Origin: Sandaracinus amylolyticus
Lineage (GTDB): Bacteria; Myxococcota_A; Polyangia; Polyangiales; Sandaracinaceae
Direction: 5' to 3'
DNA length: 64,000 nucleotides
Assembly: GCF_021631985.1 (NCBI RefSeq)
Contig: NZ_CP070225.1
Span: forward strand, 4,526,001 to 4,590,000
The notes below the pieces were generated by a model that was not told the DNA's origin, ran no database searches, and saw only the letters and a program-made list of their open reading frames with translations. Positions within the stretch are counted from its first letter, which is position 1, and every line of letters begins with the position of its first letter. Below, one piece after another: positions 34,694 to 45,000 of this stretch. The position numbers and the translations under genes were made by a program.

Positions 34694-35453
34694 CGCGCCG
34701 CGGCTGCTCGCGGCGAGCGCGCTGCTGCTGCACGCGCTCGTCGTCGTCGCGCCTGCGCGCGCGCAGAGCGACCAGGTCCCGCACGCGGTCGACGGCATCG
34801 TCGCGATCGTCGGCGGGCACACGCCCTCGCCCACCACCGACGTCGTGCTGCGCAGCGACGTCGAGCTCCGCGCCGTGCTCGCGCTCGCCGCGCGCACCCA
34901 CGATCCCGCGCCCGCCGAGCTCCCGCCCGAGCTGCTCGCGGCGACGCTCCAGGAGATCGTCGGCGAGCTCGTGATCGCGCGCGAGGCCACGCGCCTCCAC
35001 GCGCCCGAGCCCACCGACTCGCAGATCGATCGTCACCACGAGGAGCTCGTGCGCTCGGTCGGCGGCGAAGAGCGCTTCGCGCGCCTGCTCGAGCGCCACG
35101 CCTTCGCGGTCTCCGAGATCGACGCGATCACGCGCCGCCGCGCGCTGGTCGACGCGTTCCTCCGCGCGAACCTCGAGGGCAGCACGCTGATCTCCGACGC
35201 GCGCGTCGAGGAGACCTACGCGAGCGGTGATCACCCGTTCGCCGATCGCCCGCTCGACGAAGTGCGCGAGCCGCTGCGCGCGTGGCTCGCGCAGACCGCG
35301 CTGCAGCGCGACGTGCGTCGCTGGGTCGAGGTCCTTCGGAGTCGCACGCCGGTGCGCGTCGTCGTACCTTTCGCCGCCCTCTTCGAGGAAGACGCCGCGG
35401 ATCGCGGCGTCGAGGAGGCGGAGGAACGAGGAGATGTCGGCTCCGAGCGGTGA
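34671..35453 (+). CDS. SurA N-terminal-like periplasmic chaperone lacking PPIase domains
   Basis: A 260-residue exported protein from a GTG that lies 23 bases inside the end of the UPF0158 gene. The signal peptide is RLLAASALLLHALVVVAPARAQ. The body matches the SurA N-terminal chaperone segment: HAVDGIVAIVGGHTP, VVLRSDVELRAVLALA, LLAATLQEIVGELVIAREATRL, then a closing C-terminal helix (DEVREPLRAWLAQTAL). No parvulin domain lies between, so it should be a holdase rather than a prolyl isomerase. It overlaps the following transporter gene by 20 bases. Confidence 0.8.
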   Translation: MRTSRRPDAPRLLAASALLLHALVVVAPARAQSDQVPHAVDGIVAIVGGHTPSPTTDVVLRSDVELRAVLALAARTHDPAPAELPPELLAATLQEIVGELVIAREATRLHAPEPTDSQIDRHHEELVRSVGGEERFARLLERHAFAVSEIDAITRRRALVDAFLRANLEGSTLISDARVEETYASGDHPFADRPLDEVREPLRAWLAQTALQRDVRRWVEVLRSRTPVRVVVPFAALFEEDAADRGVEEAEERGDVGSER

Positions 35454-36423
35454 AGGCGACAGCCTTCGCGTGGTCATTGCAGCGCTGACCGGGAACCTGC
35501 TGATCGCGATCAGCAAATTCGTCGCGGCGTTCTTCTCGGGCAGCGCGGCGACGCTCGCCGAGGCAGTGCACAGCGTCGCCGACACCGTGAACCAGGTGCT
35601 GCTGATGGTCGGCCTGCGTCGCGCCGCGCGCCGCCCGACGTTGCTGCATCCGTTCGGGCACGCGGTCGAGAGCTACTTCTGGCCGTTCCTCGTCTCGATC
35701 ATGATCTTCCTCCTCGGCGGCGCGTTCGCGATCTACGAGGGCATCGAGGATCTCCACGAGCTCTTCGCGGGGCACCCCGTGGAGCCGCCCGGCTCGCGCA
35801 TCTGGAGCTACGCGGTCCTCGGCACCTCGTTCGCGTTCGAGAGCTACTCGTGCTTCGTCGCGGCGCGCGAGTTCCAGAAGATGCGCAAGGGCCGGAGCGT
35901 CTGGGAGACCCTTATGCACGCGAAGGATCCGACGATCCCCGTCGTGCTGATGGAGGACACCGCGGCGCTGCTCGGCCTCGGCATCGCGCTCGTCTCGGTC
36001 GCGCTCAGCCACGTGACCGGCTGGAGCGGCTTCGACGCGATCGGCTCGCTGCTGATCGGCTGCGTGCTCGGCGGGGTCGCGTGGGTGCTCGCGCGCCGCA
36101 CCCACTCGCTGCTCCTCGGCGAAGCGGCGAGCCCCGAGGACCGCGCGCTGGTCGAGACGATCGCGCGCGAGGTCCCGGGCGTCGACGCGGTCACGCAGCT
36201 GCTGTCGATGCACCTCGGCCCGCAGCACGTGCTGCTCGCGCTGAAGGTCGGCTTCGATCGCAACCTCGCGATCGAGGGGGTCGAGGCCGCGATCGACACG
36301 CTCGAGTCGCGCATCCGCGAGGCCCTGCCCCACATGCGCTTCATCTTCGTCGAGCCCGACTCGGACTATCTCCTCGAGCGCGATCCCGAGCGCCCGGTGC
36401 CGGTCCGCGGCTTCACGAAGTGA
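35434..36423 (+). CDS. cation diffusion facilitator family transporter
   Basis: A 329-residue membrane protein with the CDF layout. Helix 1 is LRVVIAALTGNLLIAISKFVAAFFSG and helix 2 contains AEAVHSVADTVNQVLL with the metal-binding HSVAD. HPFGHAVESYFWPFLVSI comes next, a later helix contains VLMEDTAALLG, and a ferredoxin-like cytoplasmic C-terminal domain ends the chain. The ESYFWPFLVS and EDTAALLG blocks make it closer to the SLC30A9-like branch than to FieF. It would export divalent cations such as zinc; the metal cannot be fixed from sequence. The ATG follows GAACGAGGAG. Confidence 0.88.
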   Translation: MSAPSGEGDSLRVVIAALTGNLLIAISKFVAAFFSGSAATLAEAVHSVADTVNQVLLMVGLRRAARRPTLLHPFGHAVESYFWPFLVSIMIFLLGGAFAIYEGIEDLHELFAGHPVEPPGSRIWSYAVLGTSFAFESYSCFVAAREFQKMRKGRSVWETLMHAKDPTIPVVLMEDTAALLGLGIALVSVALSHVTGWSGFDAIGSLLIGCVLGGVAWVLARRTHSLLLGEAASPEDRALVETIAREVPGVDAVTQLLSMHLGPQHVLLALKVGFDRNLAIEGVEAAIDTLESRIREALPHMRFIFVEPDSDYLLERDPERPVPVRGFTK

Positions 36424-36872
36424 TTCGGATCGAAGCCATGACCGCGCGCGATCTCGACGAGGTCGCGGGGATCGCGCGGAGCGGGTTCGAGCACGCGTGG
36501 ACGCGCGATGCGTTCGCGGACGAGCTGGCGCGCGACGTCGCGCACTGCCGCGTGGTGCGCACCGAGCCCGGAGGACCGATCCGCGCGTACGCCGTGTGGT
36601 GGCTCGTCGCCGGCGAGCAGAGCCTGCTCACCGTCTCGACTGCGCCCGACGCGCGACGCCAGGGCCTCGCGCGCGCGCTGCTTCGCGAGATGCTCGACGA
36701 GGGCCGCGCGCACGGCGCCGACGCGTGCTTCCTCGAGGTCCGCCCCTCGAACGCGCCGGCGATCGCGCTCTACCGCAGCCTCGGCTTCGAGCCTTTCGAC
36801 GTGCGCCCGCGGTACTACGACGATGGCGAGGACGCGTGGATCCTGCGCGCGCCGGTCGCGGACCCGCGATGA
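36420..36872 (+). CDS. rimI: GNAT acetyltransferase, RimI-like
   Basis: A 150-residue GNAT protein from a GTG overlapping the previous stop (GTGA). The N-terminal VIRIEAMTARDLDEVAGIARSGF and WTRDAFADEL are typical of RimI. The acetyl-CoA site is VSTAPDARRQGLARALLREML near residues 74-95, followed by FLEVRPSNAPAIALYRSLGFEPF. RimI acetylates the N-terminus of ribosomal protein S18 and related substrates. It closes the four-gene overlapping cassette. Other N-terminal acetyltransferases of the same fold cannot be excluded. Confidence 0.85.
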   Translation: MIRIEAMTARDLDEVAGIARSGFEHAWTRDAFADELARDVAHCRVVRTEPGGPIRAYAVWWLVAGEQSLLTVSTAPDARRQGLARALLREMLDEGRAHGADACFLEVRPSNAPAIALYRSLGFEPFDVRPRYYDDGEDAWILRAPVADPR

Positions 36873-36993
36873 GCGACGCGCGCAGGGAGCGTGTGACCGA
36901 CTGCCCCGCGTGAGGCGAATCGCCGCGACGTGTGATTGCGCTGGGGACACCCGAATATCCGTCGCAGGCGTGAGATTCCGCCGTCGCCTGAAA

Positions 36994-37009
36994 CGGCACA
37001 TCCGTTGCT
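36994..37009 (+). promoter_or_regulatory. sigma-54-like -24/-12 promoter upstream of a Ser/Thr kinase
   Basis: CGGCACATCCGTTGCT has GG at 36995-36996 and GC at 37007-37008 with exactly ten bases between. It matches most of the sigma-54 consensus (TGGCAC, then TTGCW). It lies about 170 bases before the kinase start, inside a 308-base gap (36873-37180) that holds no other gene I can support. Confidence 0.45.
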
Positions 37010-37180
37010 GAACAGGAGCCCGCGACCGCGATCGTCGCGTCTGCCGGGGGGCTGACGCGCGAACGCGTGCCGCGCGTCGTGCTCGTGCGTCTCGCTCACA
37101 TCGGGCGTGCGAGCACGACGCGCGCGCTCGCCGCGACCCGCGGCGAGGCGCGGACGTCTGCGTCGACCGGAGGACAGAGC

Positions 37181-38602
37181 ATGAACGCGAGCCTCGCTGC
37201 TCCCGACCATCCCGCGCGCATCGGGCCCTTCCCGGTGCTCGCGCGTCTCGCGTGCGGAGGCATGGCGGAGATCTTCCTCGCCAAGCGCACGTGCGTCGGC
37301 GGCTTCGAGCGGCGCGTGGTCGTGAAGCGGATGCTCCCGCACCTCGCGCGCGATCCCTGGCTCGCCCACGCGCTCGCCGACGAAGGTCGGGTGATGGCGC
37401 GGCTGCGTCATCCCAACGTCGTCGCGGTCGAGGAGCTCGGCCACGACGACGTGTCGCTCTACCTCGTGATGGAGCACCTCGTCGGCGCGAGCCTCTCGGC
37501 GATCGCGCGCGGGATGCGCGCCGCGAAGGATCGCATGCACCCCGCGCTCGCGATGCACGTGGTGGCCGAGCTCTGCGCCGGCCTGCACGCGGCGCACGAG
37601 CTCCGCGACGAGAAGGGACGCTGGCTCGCGCTCGTGCATCGCGACGTCTCGCCGCACAACGTGTTCGTCACCGCGTTCGGCGAGGTGAAGCTGCTCGACT
37701 TCGGCATCGCGTACTCGAAGGAGTCGCGCGGGCACGCGAACGGCAGCGTCGCGCAGGGAAAGCTCGGATACATGGCGGCCGAGCAGTTCACGGAGGCGCA
37801 TCCCGATCGACGCACCGACGTCTACGCGGCCGGCGTGGTGCTCCACGAGCTGCTCACCGGCGAGCGCCTGTTCGGTCGCGCGACCGACTCCGAGACCGTG
37901 AACGCAGTGTTGCTCGAGCGCGTCCCTCGCCCGAGCGAGCGGGTGCCGGGGCTCGCGATCTCGCGCGAGGTCGAGGACATCGTCATGTGCGCGCTCTCGC
38001 GCGATCCCGCGCAGCGCTTCGAGACCGCGGAGCAGATGCGCGATGCGCTGCGCATGCACCTCGGGCCCGTCCCGCCGGAGCTGCGCGATGCGCTCGGGCA
38101 GCTCGCGATCGCGCACGGTCCGCCCGAGCTCACACGCCCTGCCCCGCGCGCGAAGGAGAGCGCGACGGTGCCCGCGGTCCGCCGCACCGACGTGCCGCCC
38201 CACTCGGGGATCCGTCGCGTGATGACCGAGGACGTCGACGGGGCCACGCGACCTCCGCGTCCTTCCGTCGCGCGGCCGCCGCCGAGGCGCGCCCGATGGC
38301 TCCTCGCGGGCGCGCTCGCCACCGCGCTCGGCCTCGCCGCACTGGCGAGCAGCGAACCGACGACCACGAGCACCGAGCGCGTGCACCTCGTCATCGAGAG
38401 CGTTCCGTCGGCCGCCGAGGTGCGCGTCGACGATCGCGTGCTCGGCCGCACCCCGATCGCGCTCGAGCTCGATCGCGAGGAGACGCCCGTGGTGATCGCG
38501 CTCCGCAGCGCCGATCACCTCACCGTGACCACGATGGTCGTGCCCGACGCCGACCGCACGCTCCGCATCGAGATGCCGCGCGCGACGATCGACGCGCCCT
38601 AG
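37181..38602 (+). CDS. membrane Ser/Thr protein kinase with PEGA domain
   Basis: A 473-residue Hanks-type kinase. The Gly-rich loop is [10 protein letters not shown], the catalytic Lys is residue 49 in VVVKRM, the HRD loop [10 protein letters not shown] has HRD at 153-155 and DFG is at 173-175. The DVSPHN form is common in myxobacterial kinases. A Pro/Arg-rich linker leads to one membrane helix ([17 protein letters not shown], near 366-382) and then a periplasmic PEGA domain ([30 protein letters not shown]). The ATG at 37181 follows GGAGGACAGAGC. A sigma-54-like promoter lies upstream. The stop overlaps that of the convergent gene. Confidence 0.93.
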   Translation: MNASLAAPDHPARIGPFPVLARLACGGMAEIFLAKRTCVGGFERRVVVKRMLPHLARDPWLAHALADEGRVMARLRHPNVVAVEELGHDDVSLYLVMEHLVGASLSAIARGMRAAKDRMHPALAMHVVAELCAGLHAAHELRDEKGRWLALVHRDVSPHNVFVTAFGEVKLLDFGIAYSKESRGHANGSVAQGKLGYMAAEQFTEAHPDRRTDVYAAGVVLHELLTGERLFGRATDSETVNAVLLERVPRPSERVPGLAISREVEDIVMCALSRDPAQRFETAEQMRDALRMHLGPVPPELRDALGQLAIAHGPPELTRPAPRAKESATVPAVRRTDVPPHSGIRRVMTEDVDGATRPPRPSVARPPPRRARWLLAGALATALGLAALASSEPTTTSTERVHLVIESVPSAAEVRVDDRVLGRTPIALELDREETPVVIALRSADHLTVTTMVVPDADRTLRIEMPRATIDAP

Positions 38603-38904
38603 AGCGGCGCTTCGGGCGCGGGCGACATCAGCACCGCGACGACGAGCGCGAGAAAGAGCGCGAGCAGCACGCCGGCCGCGATGCCGAGCGGACGGAAGCC
38701 GCGCGCTCCGAGCTTGTCCGCGAGCGCCATCCCGCCGAACGCGCCGAGCAGGAACGCGACGAAGGTCGTGGGCACCGTCGGATATCCCTCGCCCACCGCG
38801 AGGAACCCGAGGTAGTTGAGCAGCAGCCCGAGCGCGCCGCCCGCGATCCAGCCGAAGACGGTCGTCAGCCGCTTGCGCCGATCGTCCCCATCGTTCGCCG
38901 ACAT
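38599..38904 (-). CDS. small integral membrane protein
   Basis: A 101-residue protein with a short charged N-terminus ([15 protein letters not shown]) and three predicted membrane helices: [39 protein letters not shown] and [21 protein letters not shown]. The Gly-rich second helix suggests tight packing. I do not recognise a named family. It converges on the kinase gene, and the two stop codons share the palindrome CTAG at 38599-38602. Confidence 0.75.
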   Translation of the reverse strand: MSANDGDDRRKRLTTVFGWIAGGALGLLLNYLGFLAVGEGYPTVPTTFVAFLLGAFGGMALADKLGARGFRPLGIAAGVLLALFLALVVAVLMSPAPEAPL

Positions 38905-39087
38905 CGCGCCGACCCTAGCGCGCGCCGCGGCGCACGTCATGGATGCGCGCGCCCGTTTCGTGGGACGCGTTCTCTCACCCGGGGCGCGATGCACCACGTT
39001 CGTGCTTGCCACCAGAACGCGACGGGACCAGAAAGCGGGCTCCGATCTACCGTCGTCCAGCGTTTTTCCCCTCAGGGAGGTGATTCG

Positions 39088-39711
39088 ATGACCGTTCGCG
39101 TGCAGAAGCCGGCGCCCGACTTCCAGGCAGAGGGCGTTCGCGGCCTCGAGTTCGTCGACGTGAAGCTCTCGGACTACAAGGCGGGCGGCAAGCTCGGCGG
39201 CAAGGACGGCAAGTACGTCGTCCTCTACTTCTACCCGCTCGACTTCACCTTCGTGTGCCCCACCGAGATCATCTCGTTCGACGAGAAGCTCGAGGAGTAC
39301 AAGAAGCGCAACGCCGAGGTCATCGGCGTGTCGGTGGACTCGAAGTTCTCGCACCTCGCGTGGCAGAAGGTTCCGCGCGCGCAGGGCGGCCTCGGCAACG
39401 TCCGCTACACGCTGGTCGCGGACATCACGAAGTCGATCGCGCGCGACTACGGCGTGCTCGTCGAGGACGGCGGCGACGCCGGCGTGGCGCTCCGCGGCAC
39501 GTTCGTGATCGACAAGCAGGGCAACGTCCGCCATGTGACGATCAACGACCTCCCGCTCGGCCGCAACATCGACGAGCCGCTGCGCCTGATCGACGCGATC
39601 GAGTTCAACGAGAAGCACGGCGAGGTCTGCCCGGCGAACTGGCAGGCCGGTCAGGAAGGCATGAAGGCCGACCCGACGGGCTCGCAGGAGTACTTCAAGA
39701 AGCACGGCTGA
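39088..39711 (+). CDS. typical 2-Cys peroxiredoxin (AhpC/TSA)
   Basis: A 207-residue cytoplasmic peroxidase that reduces H2O2 and organic peroxides. The peroxidatic Cys 57 is in [13 protein letters not shown] and the resolving Cys 181 in HGEVCPANW, with the C-terminal YF-type motif as EYFKKHG. The GGLGNVRY segment is the GGLG motif of sensitive (robustness-limited) 2-Cys peroxiredoxins. The ATG has an excellent AGGGAGGTGATTCG leader. No dedicated reductase (AhpF) is adjacent, so thioredoxin is the probable donor. A terminator follows. Confidence 0.95.
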   Translation: MTVRVQKPAPDFQAEGVRGLEFVDVKLSDYKAGGKLGGKDGKYVVLYFYPLDFTFVCPTEIISFDEKLEEYKKRNAEVIGVSVDSKFSHLAWQKVPRAQGGLGNVRYTLVADITKSIARDYGVLVEDGGDAGVALRGTFVIDKQGNVRHVTINDLPLGRNIDEPLRLIDAIEFNEKHGEVCPANWQAGQEGMKADPTGSQEYFKKHG

Positions 39712-39744
39712 GCCGATCGGGCGGGGTCGAGCACACGTATGGGG

Positions 39745-39780
39745 AGGGCGTCGGTGACGAGCCGGCGCCCTTGTCGTTTT
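39745..39780 (+). terminator. intrinsic terminator after the peroxiredoxin gene
   Basis: AGGGCGTCGG (39745-39754) pairs with CCGGCGCCCT (39762-39771), with one G-U pair and a 7-base loop. The T-rich tail TTGTCGTTTT runs from 39771 to 39780. It lies 33 bases after the stop codon. Confidence 0.75.
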
Positions 39781-39919
39781 CGACGGGTCGACTCATCGCT
39801 CTCCAAGGACTGCCGAGACCCCCGGGTCTTCTCACGGCGCGCGTGCTTTCCCCGCGCGGGCCTGTGCTAGGGTGCCGGCTTTCGTTGGGGATGGGCTTTC
39901 GCGCCGAGAGGTCGAGGAC

Positions 39920-41176
39920 GTGAGCCAGAACAAGATCGAGGACCAGGACTTCGACGAGAGCGCGCTCGCCGCGCTCGTGCGCCCCTCGCTCGCCCCGTCG
40001 TCGCCGAAGGACGAGCAGGACGACGACGGCAAGCTCGACCTGCGCGCGCTCGTCGCGTCGACGCCCCCGCCCGCGCCCGACGCACCGGTCGTCGCCGCGG
40101 CCGAGCCGGCGAAGGCCAAGAGCGAGCCCGCGAAGGCCGCACCGGCCGCGAAGAGCGAGCCCGCGAAGAAGAAGAAGGCCGCCAGCGTCGAGGCCGCGCC
40201 GGTCGCGGAGATCGCCCAGCCGGTCGAGCCCGCGCCCGCGAAGAGCGGAGGCAACAACGGCCTGTGGATCGGCCTCGGGATCGGCGCCGCGGCGTGTGTC
40301 GGCGTCTATTTCTTCGTGACCGGGCAGGCTGCGCAGCCGACCGCCCAGGCCGCGACCCCGACGCCCACGAGCATCGTCGAGACCGCGAGCGCGCCGAGCG
40401 CGGCCGAGCCCCGCGTCGCGGCCGAGCCCGCGCCCGCCGTCGAGCCCGCGCCCGAGCCCGAGGTCGCCGCGGCCGAGCCCGCCGCGGAGCCCACGCCTGC
40501 GGTCGAGCCCGCGCCCGCCGTCGAGCCGACGCCCGCCGTCGCCGCCGCGGAGCCCGCGCCCACCGCCGACGATCGTCGCAGCGCCCGCACCCGCGAGCGC
40601 ACCACGACCGCGACCGCCTCGACCACCGCGAGCGCCTCGACCACCGCGAGCGCGCCCGTGGCCGCCGCGACCCCGACGCCCGCCCGCGAAGAGCGCACTG
40701 CGCCGGCAGCCGAGCCCGCGCCCGCCGCTCCGACCGCGACGGCGACCGCGTCGACCAGCGCCCGTGGCGGCGCCGCGCTCGACTCGGTGCTCGATCAGGC
40801 GCTCGGTGGTCGCCCCGATCGCAGCGGCACGCGCACCGTCCCGACGACGACCGCGAGCGCGCCGCCCACCGCCGCCGCGGCCGCACCGCGCGGTGATCTC
40901 CCCGAGACGCCGAGCCAGACCGACGTCCGTCGAATTCTGGGCGGCCTGATGCCGCGCATCCGCGAGTGCGCGGGCGAGCAGGCGGGCATGGCGGTCGCGA
41001 CGATCATGGTCCGCAACGACGGCACCGTGGCGAGCGTCGCGATCGGTGGCAGCCCGTTCGGTGGCACGCCGCAGGGTCAGTGCATGGAAGGCGCGCTCCG
41101 CGGCGCGCAGTTCCCGGCGTTCCGCCAGACCCAGTTCCGCGTGCAGTACCCGATGTCGATCCGTCCGACGCCCTGA
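39920..41176 (+). CDS. AgmX/PglI C-terminal domain protein with Ala/Pro/Glu-rich linker
   Basis: A 418-residue protein from a GTG start preceded by GAGGTCGAGGAC. A cytoplasmic acidic and Lys/Ala-rich N-terminus leads to one membrane helix (LWIGLGIGAAACVGVYFFV, near 113-131). A long periplasmic Pro/Ala/Glu and Thr/Ser/Ala linker follows, and the C-terminal domain is DVRRILGGLMPRIRECAG, then VATIMVRNDGTVASVAIGG and a second Cys in GQCMEGALRG. This is the TonB-like layout of AgmX-type proteins, which in Myxococcus include gliding-related components. Its role here is unknown. A strong terminator follows. Confidence 0.82.
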   Translation: MSQNKIEDQDFDESALAALVRPSLAPSSPKDEQDDDGKLDLRALVASTPPPAPDAPVVAAAEPAKAKSEPAKAAPAAKSEPAKKKKAASVEAAPVAEIAQPVEPAPAKSGGNNGLWIGLGIGAAACVGVYFFVTGQAAQPTAQAATPTPTSIVETASAPSAAEPRVAAEPAPAVEPAPEPEVAAAEPAAEPTPAVEPAPAVEPTPAVAAAEPAPTADDRRSARTRERTTTATASTTASASTTASAPVAAATPTPAREERTAPAAEPAPAAPTATATASTSARGGAALDSVLDQALGGRPDRSGTRTVPTTTASAPPTAAAAAPRGDLPETPSQTDVRRILGGLMPRIRECAGEQAGMAVATIMVRNDGTVASVAIGGSPFGGTPQGQCMEGALRGAQFPAFRQTQFRVQYPMSIRPTP

Positions 41177-41204
41177 GCCGTACGTTCGACGTGCATCCTC
41201 GACG

Positions 41205-41246
41205 ACAGCCCGCGCGCGCTCCGGCGCCGCGGGCTGTTTCGTTCTT
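41205..41246 (+). terminator. intrinsic terminator after the AgmX-like gene
   Basis: ACAGCCCGCG (41205-41214) and CGCGGGCTGT (41228-41237) form a perfect 10-bp stem with a 13-base loop. The tail TTCGTTCTT follows. It lies 28 bases after the stop and is the clearest rho-independent terminator in the window. Confidence 0.85.
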
Positions 41247-41283
41247 GGCGCCGACACGCCCGCGTGCTCTACGTTCGCGCGTC

Positions 41284-41871
41284 ATGGCCCCGCGCGCCGC
41301 GCTCGCGCTCGTCCTCCTCGTCGCTGCGTGCAGCGGTCCAGGCGCGGTCGCGCCCGCGCGCCCGACGACGCCGCTGGTGATGCCCACCGAGGTCGCCGCG
41401 CGGCACGCCGCGATGGACGCGTTCGGCGCGCGCCTCTTCGCGGCCCTCGCCGCCGGTCGGCCCGCCGACGTGATGCTCGGCGACGACGAGCTTCGCGTGC
41501 TGCTCGAGAGCGACGCCGCCACCCGCATCGGCGCGCACCGCGCGACCGTCGGGATGCGCCTCGGCGACGAGGTCGGCCGCGTCCCGCTCGGCCTCGACGG
41601 CTCGCAGTACCTCGGGGTCTGCCTCCAGGACGCGCGCGACGAGCCCGCCGCGGGACCGCTCGGCCTGCGCGCCGACGGCTGGACCTTCCGGCGCGTGCTC
41701 GTCGCCGCGGAGCGCCCGGGCGGGCGTCGCGTCGCGCTCTGGGTCGACGGGCTCTTCGTGTTCACCGACGCCGGCTTCGGCGCGCTCGACCTGGAGCGGG
41801 TCGAGAGCCCCCGCCCCGAGCACTCCGATCTCGAGATCGCCCCCTGCGACATGGCGACGCGGCTCCGGTAG
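41284..41871 (+). CDS. lipoprotein, unknown function
   Basis: A 195-residue protein with signal MAPRAALALVLLVAACSGPG, lipidated at Cys 16. The mature part is alternating helix and strand (EVAARHAAMDAFGARLFAAL, RRVLVAAERPGGRRVALWVDGLFV), with two lone cysteines. I do not recognise a family. The C-terminal half (WTFRRVLVAAE and FVFTDAGFGALDLERVE) might be a small beta-sheet domain. It is bounded by a terminator upstream and a hairpin downstream, so it is probably monocistronic. Confidence 0.75.
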   Translation: MAPRAALALVLLVAACSGPGAVAPARPTTPLVMPTEVAARHAAMDAFGARLFAALAAGRPADVMLGDDELRVLLESDAATRIGAHRATVGMRLGDEVGRVPLGLDGSQYLGVCLQDARDEPAAGPLGLRADGWTFRRVLVAAERPGGRRVALWVDGLFVFTDAGFGALDLERVESPRPEHSDLEIAPCDMATRLR

Positions 41872-41895
41872 CGGCTGCGGTAGCGACCGGGATCC

Positions 41896-41916
41896 ACCAC
41901 CACGGGTTGTGGTGGT
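41896..41916. terminator. hairpin between the lipoprotein gene and smc
   Basis: ACCACCAC (41896-41903), loop GGGTT, and GTGGTGGT (41909-41916) form a perfect 8-bp stem. It begins 25 bases after the stop of the lipoprotein gene and about 130 before smc. No U-tract follows. Confidence 0.5.
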
Positions 41917-42043
41917 CACCGGAAGACCCCCACCAGGAATCGCACAAGATAATTGCGATCGCCGAACCGCGATCGTACAAGGGTTCGCCTCGGGCGATCA
42001 CGCTCGACACGGGGGCCCCGGAATTGCGGGGAAAGGCGCGCCG

Positions 42044-45000
42044 ATGAAGATCAAGAAGGTCGAGATCTGCGGCTTCAAGTCGTTCGTGGACCGCACCGTC
42101 GTCCTCTTCGACCACGACGTCACCGCCATCGTCGGCCCGAACGGCTGCGGCAAATCGAACGTCGTCGACGCCATCCGTTGGACGATGGGCGAGCAGTCCG
42201 CGAAGAACCTCCGCGGCAAGTCGATGGACGACGTCATCTTCAACGGCAGCGAGACGCGGGGGCCGCACTCGTTCGCCGAGGTGACGCTCACCTTCGACAA
42301 CACCGACGGCCTCGCCTCGCCCGAGTACCGCGCGTACGCCGAGATCGCGGTCACGCGCCGCCTCGATCGCCAGGGCAACAGCGACTACTTCATCAACAAG
42401 ACGCCGGTCCGCCTGATGGACGTGACCGAGCTCTTCCTCGGCACCGGCATCGGCGCGAAGGCCTACTCGATCATCGAGCAGGGCAAGATCGGCTACATCG
42501 TCAGCGCGAAGCCCGAGGACCGCCGCGGCCTGATCGAAGAGGCCGCGGGCATCACGAAGTTCAAGGCCAAGAAGAAGGCCGCCGAGCGCAAGATGGACGC
42601 GACGCGGCAGAACCTGCTGCGCATCGGCGACATCGTCGCGGAGATCGAGAAGAACCTCGCGAGCCTCAAGCGCCAGGCCCAGAAGGCCGAGCGCTACAAG
42701 GCGTACCGCGCCGAGATTCGCGACCTCGAGCTGCTCGTCGCGTCGCATCGCTGGATGGAGCTCACGGTCACGCGCCGCGTGATCGACGAGGAGCTCACCC
42801 ACGCGAGCGGCGCGCTCGAGGGTCATCGCTACGCGCTGCGCATCCGCGAGGCCGAGCTCGAGGGCGAGCGGCTCGCGGTGCAGCGCGCGGAGACCGAGGT
42901 CGAGCGCGCCCAGCGCGTCTCGTACGAGCTCGACAACTCGGTGCGCATGCTCGAGGGCAAGGTCGAGCAGCACAAGGAGCGCCTCCAGGGCCTGCGCGAC
43001 AGCGAGCGCCTCGCGGAGCGCGAGCTCGAGGCGCTGAGCGCGCGTCGTGCGGTGCTCGCGCAGGAGCGCGACGGACTGCTCTCGACCATCGCGGAGCTCG
43101 AGGAGATCGAGCGCACCGAGCAGGACGAGCTCGATCGCGAGGTCTCGATCCTCGACGAGCGCAAGCTCGCGGCGCAGGAGGCCGAGCAGACCGTGAGCTC
43201 GGCGCGGGCGCGCGTGAGCGAGTCGGCGCAGCGCATCGCGCGCGCGGAGGCGGTGCTCAAGGGCTACGAGCGTCGTCGCGACGAGGCGCGCACGCGGCTC
43301 GATCGGATGCGCAGCGAGCGCGAGGAGCTCGAGGGCCGTCTCGTCGAGCTCGCGCAGGAAGCGGACGAGCTCCGCACGCGCCTCGAGGGTCTGCGCGAGG
43401 GCAAGAACACGACGGCCGAGCGCAAGGAGCAGCTCGAGACCGAGCTCAAGGATCTGCGGGTGCAGATCACCGAGAGCGAGCGCACCGTCGACAAGCTGCG
43501 CAGCGAGCTCGCGGAGAAGCGCTCGCGCCTGCGCTCGCTCGAGGAGATCACGAAGAAGTTCGAGGGCGTCGGCGCGGGCGTGCGCTCGGTGATGCTCCGT
43601 TTCGCCAGTGCCGGAGAAGAATCGGGCGTGCTCGGCCTCGTCGCGGATCGCATCGAGTGCCCCGAGGCGTACACCCAGGCGCTCGCGGGCGCGCTGGGCG
43701 AGCGCCTCCAGCACGTCGTGGTGAGCGACGTCGACGCGGGCCTGCGCGTGCTCGAGTTCCTCGAGCAGGGCGACCGTGGTCGTGCCACCGCGATCCCGCG
43801 CACGCCGCGTCGCGCGGTCGGTCCGCTCGCGCAGCTGCCGAACGACGAGGGCATCGTCGGGTGGCTCGCCGATCTCGTCCGTGGTGATCGCGAGACCCAG
43901 CAGGACGAGGCGCTGGTGCGGCACCTCCTCGAGGGCGTGCTGGTGGTGCGCGACCTCGCGTCGGCGAAGCGCCTCTACGACGCAGGCGTGAACGCCTCGA
44001 CGTTCGTGACCGAGCGCGGCGAGGTGCTCGGCGCGGGCGGTGCGATCACCGGCGGGCGCGGCGAGCAGGTCGGCGCGCACATGATCGCGGTGAAGCGCGA
44101 GATCCGCGATCTGCACGGCATCGTCGCGAAGCTCGACGCCGACATGACCGCGGCGGTCGCGCGCCACGGCGAGCTGCGCAACGGCATCGCGTCGCGCCAG
44201 GCCGCGCTCGACTCGGCGCGCAACGAGGCGCACGACGCGGAGATCTCGATCGTGAAGGCGGACAAGGATCTCCGCCGCGCCGAGGACGAGCTGAACCGCA
44301 CCCGCCAGCGCGTCGAGAAGGTCGCGATGGACGCGGACGACCTCGCGATGCAGCTCGCGGATGCGCAGGGCGAGGGCAACGACGCGCAGGCCGAGATCGA
44401 GTCGGCGAGCAAGTCGAAGCACGACGCCGAGGGCGCGCTCGAGTCGAACGAGATGATCTACGAGGAGCGCCGCTCGCTCGTCGATCAGCAGAACGCGCGC
44501 GTGACCGACGTGCGGGTGCGCGCGGCGCAGGCGCGGCAGCGCGCGGAGGGTGATCGCCAGGCGCTCGATCGCCTCGACAAGTCGGTGCAGGAGCTCGGCG
44601 AGCGCGAGAAGCGCCTGCGCGGCGACCTCGAGCGCGGCGCGAAGCAGCAGGGCGAGACGGCGGGCGCGCTCGTCGTCACGAAGGAAGAGCTGGTCGACAA
44701 GGTCGAGCGCGCGATGAAGGCGCACGAGGTGCTCGGCGGGGCACGCGAGCGCTACGACGTCGCGAAGCTCGAGCTCGGCACCCGCGAGGCGGACCTCAAG
44801 GAGATCCGCAGCAAGATCGACGAGGGCCAGGGGCGCGTCTCGTCGCTCACGATCGAGGAGCGCGAGCTCGCGATGGCGATCGAGCACCTGCTCGATCAGG
44901 TCAACGAGCGTCACCGCGTCGACCTGCGGCGCGTGCTCGGCGACTACCACTTCCGCGACATCCCCGACGACTCGGTGAAGACGCGCATCGACGAGCTGCT

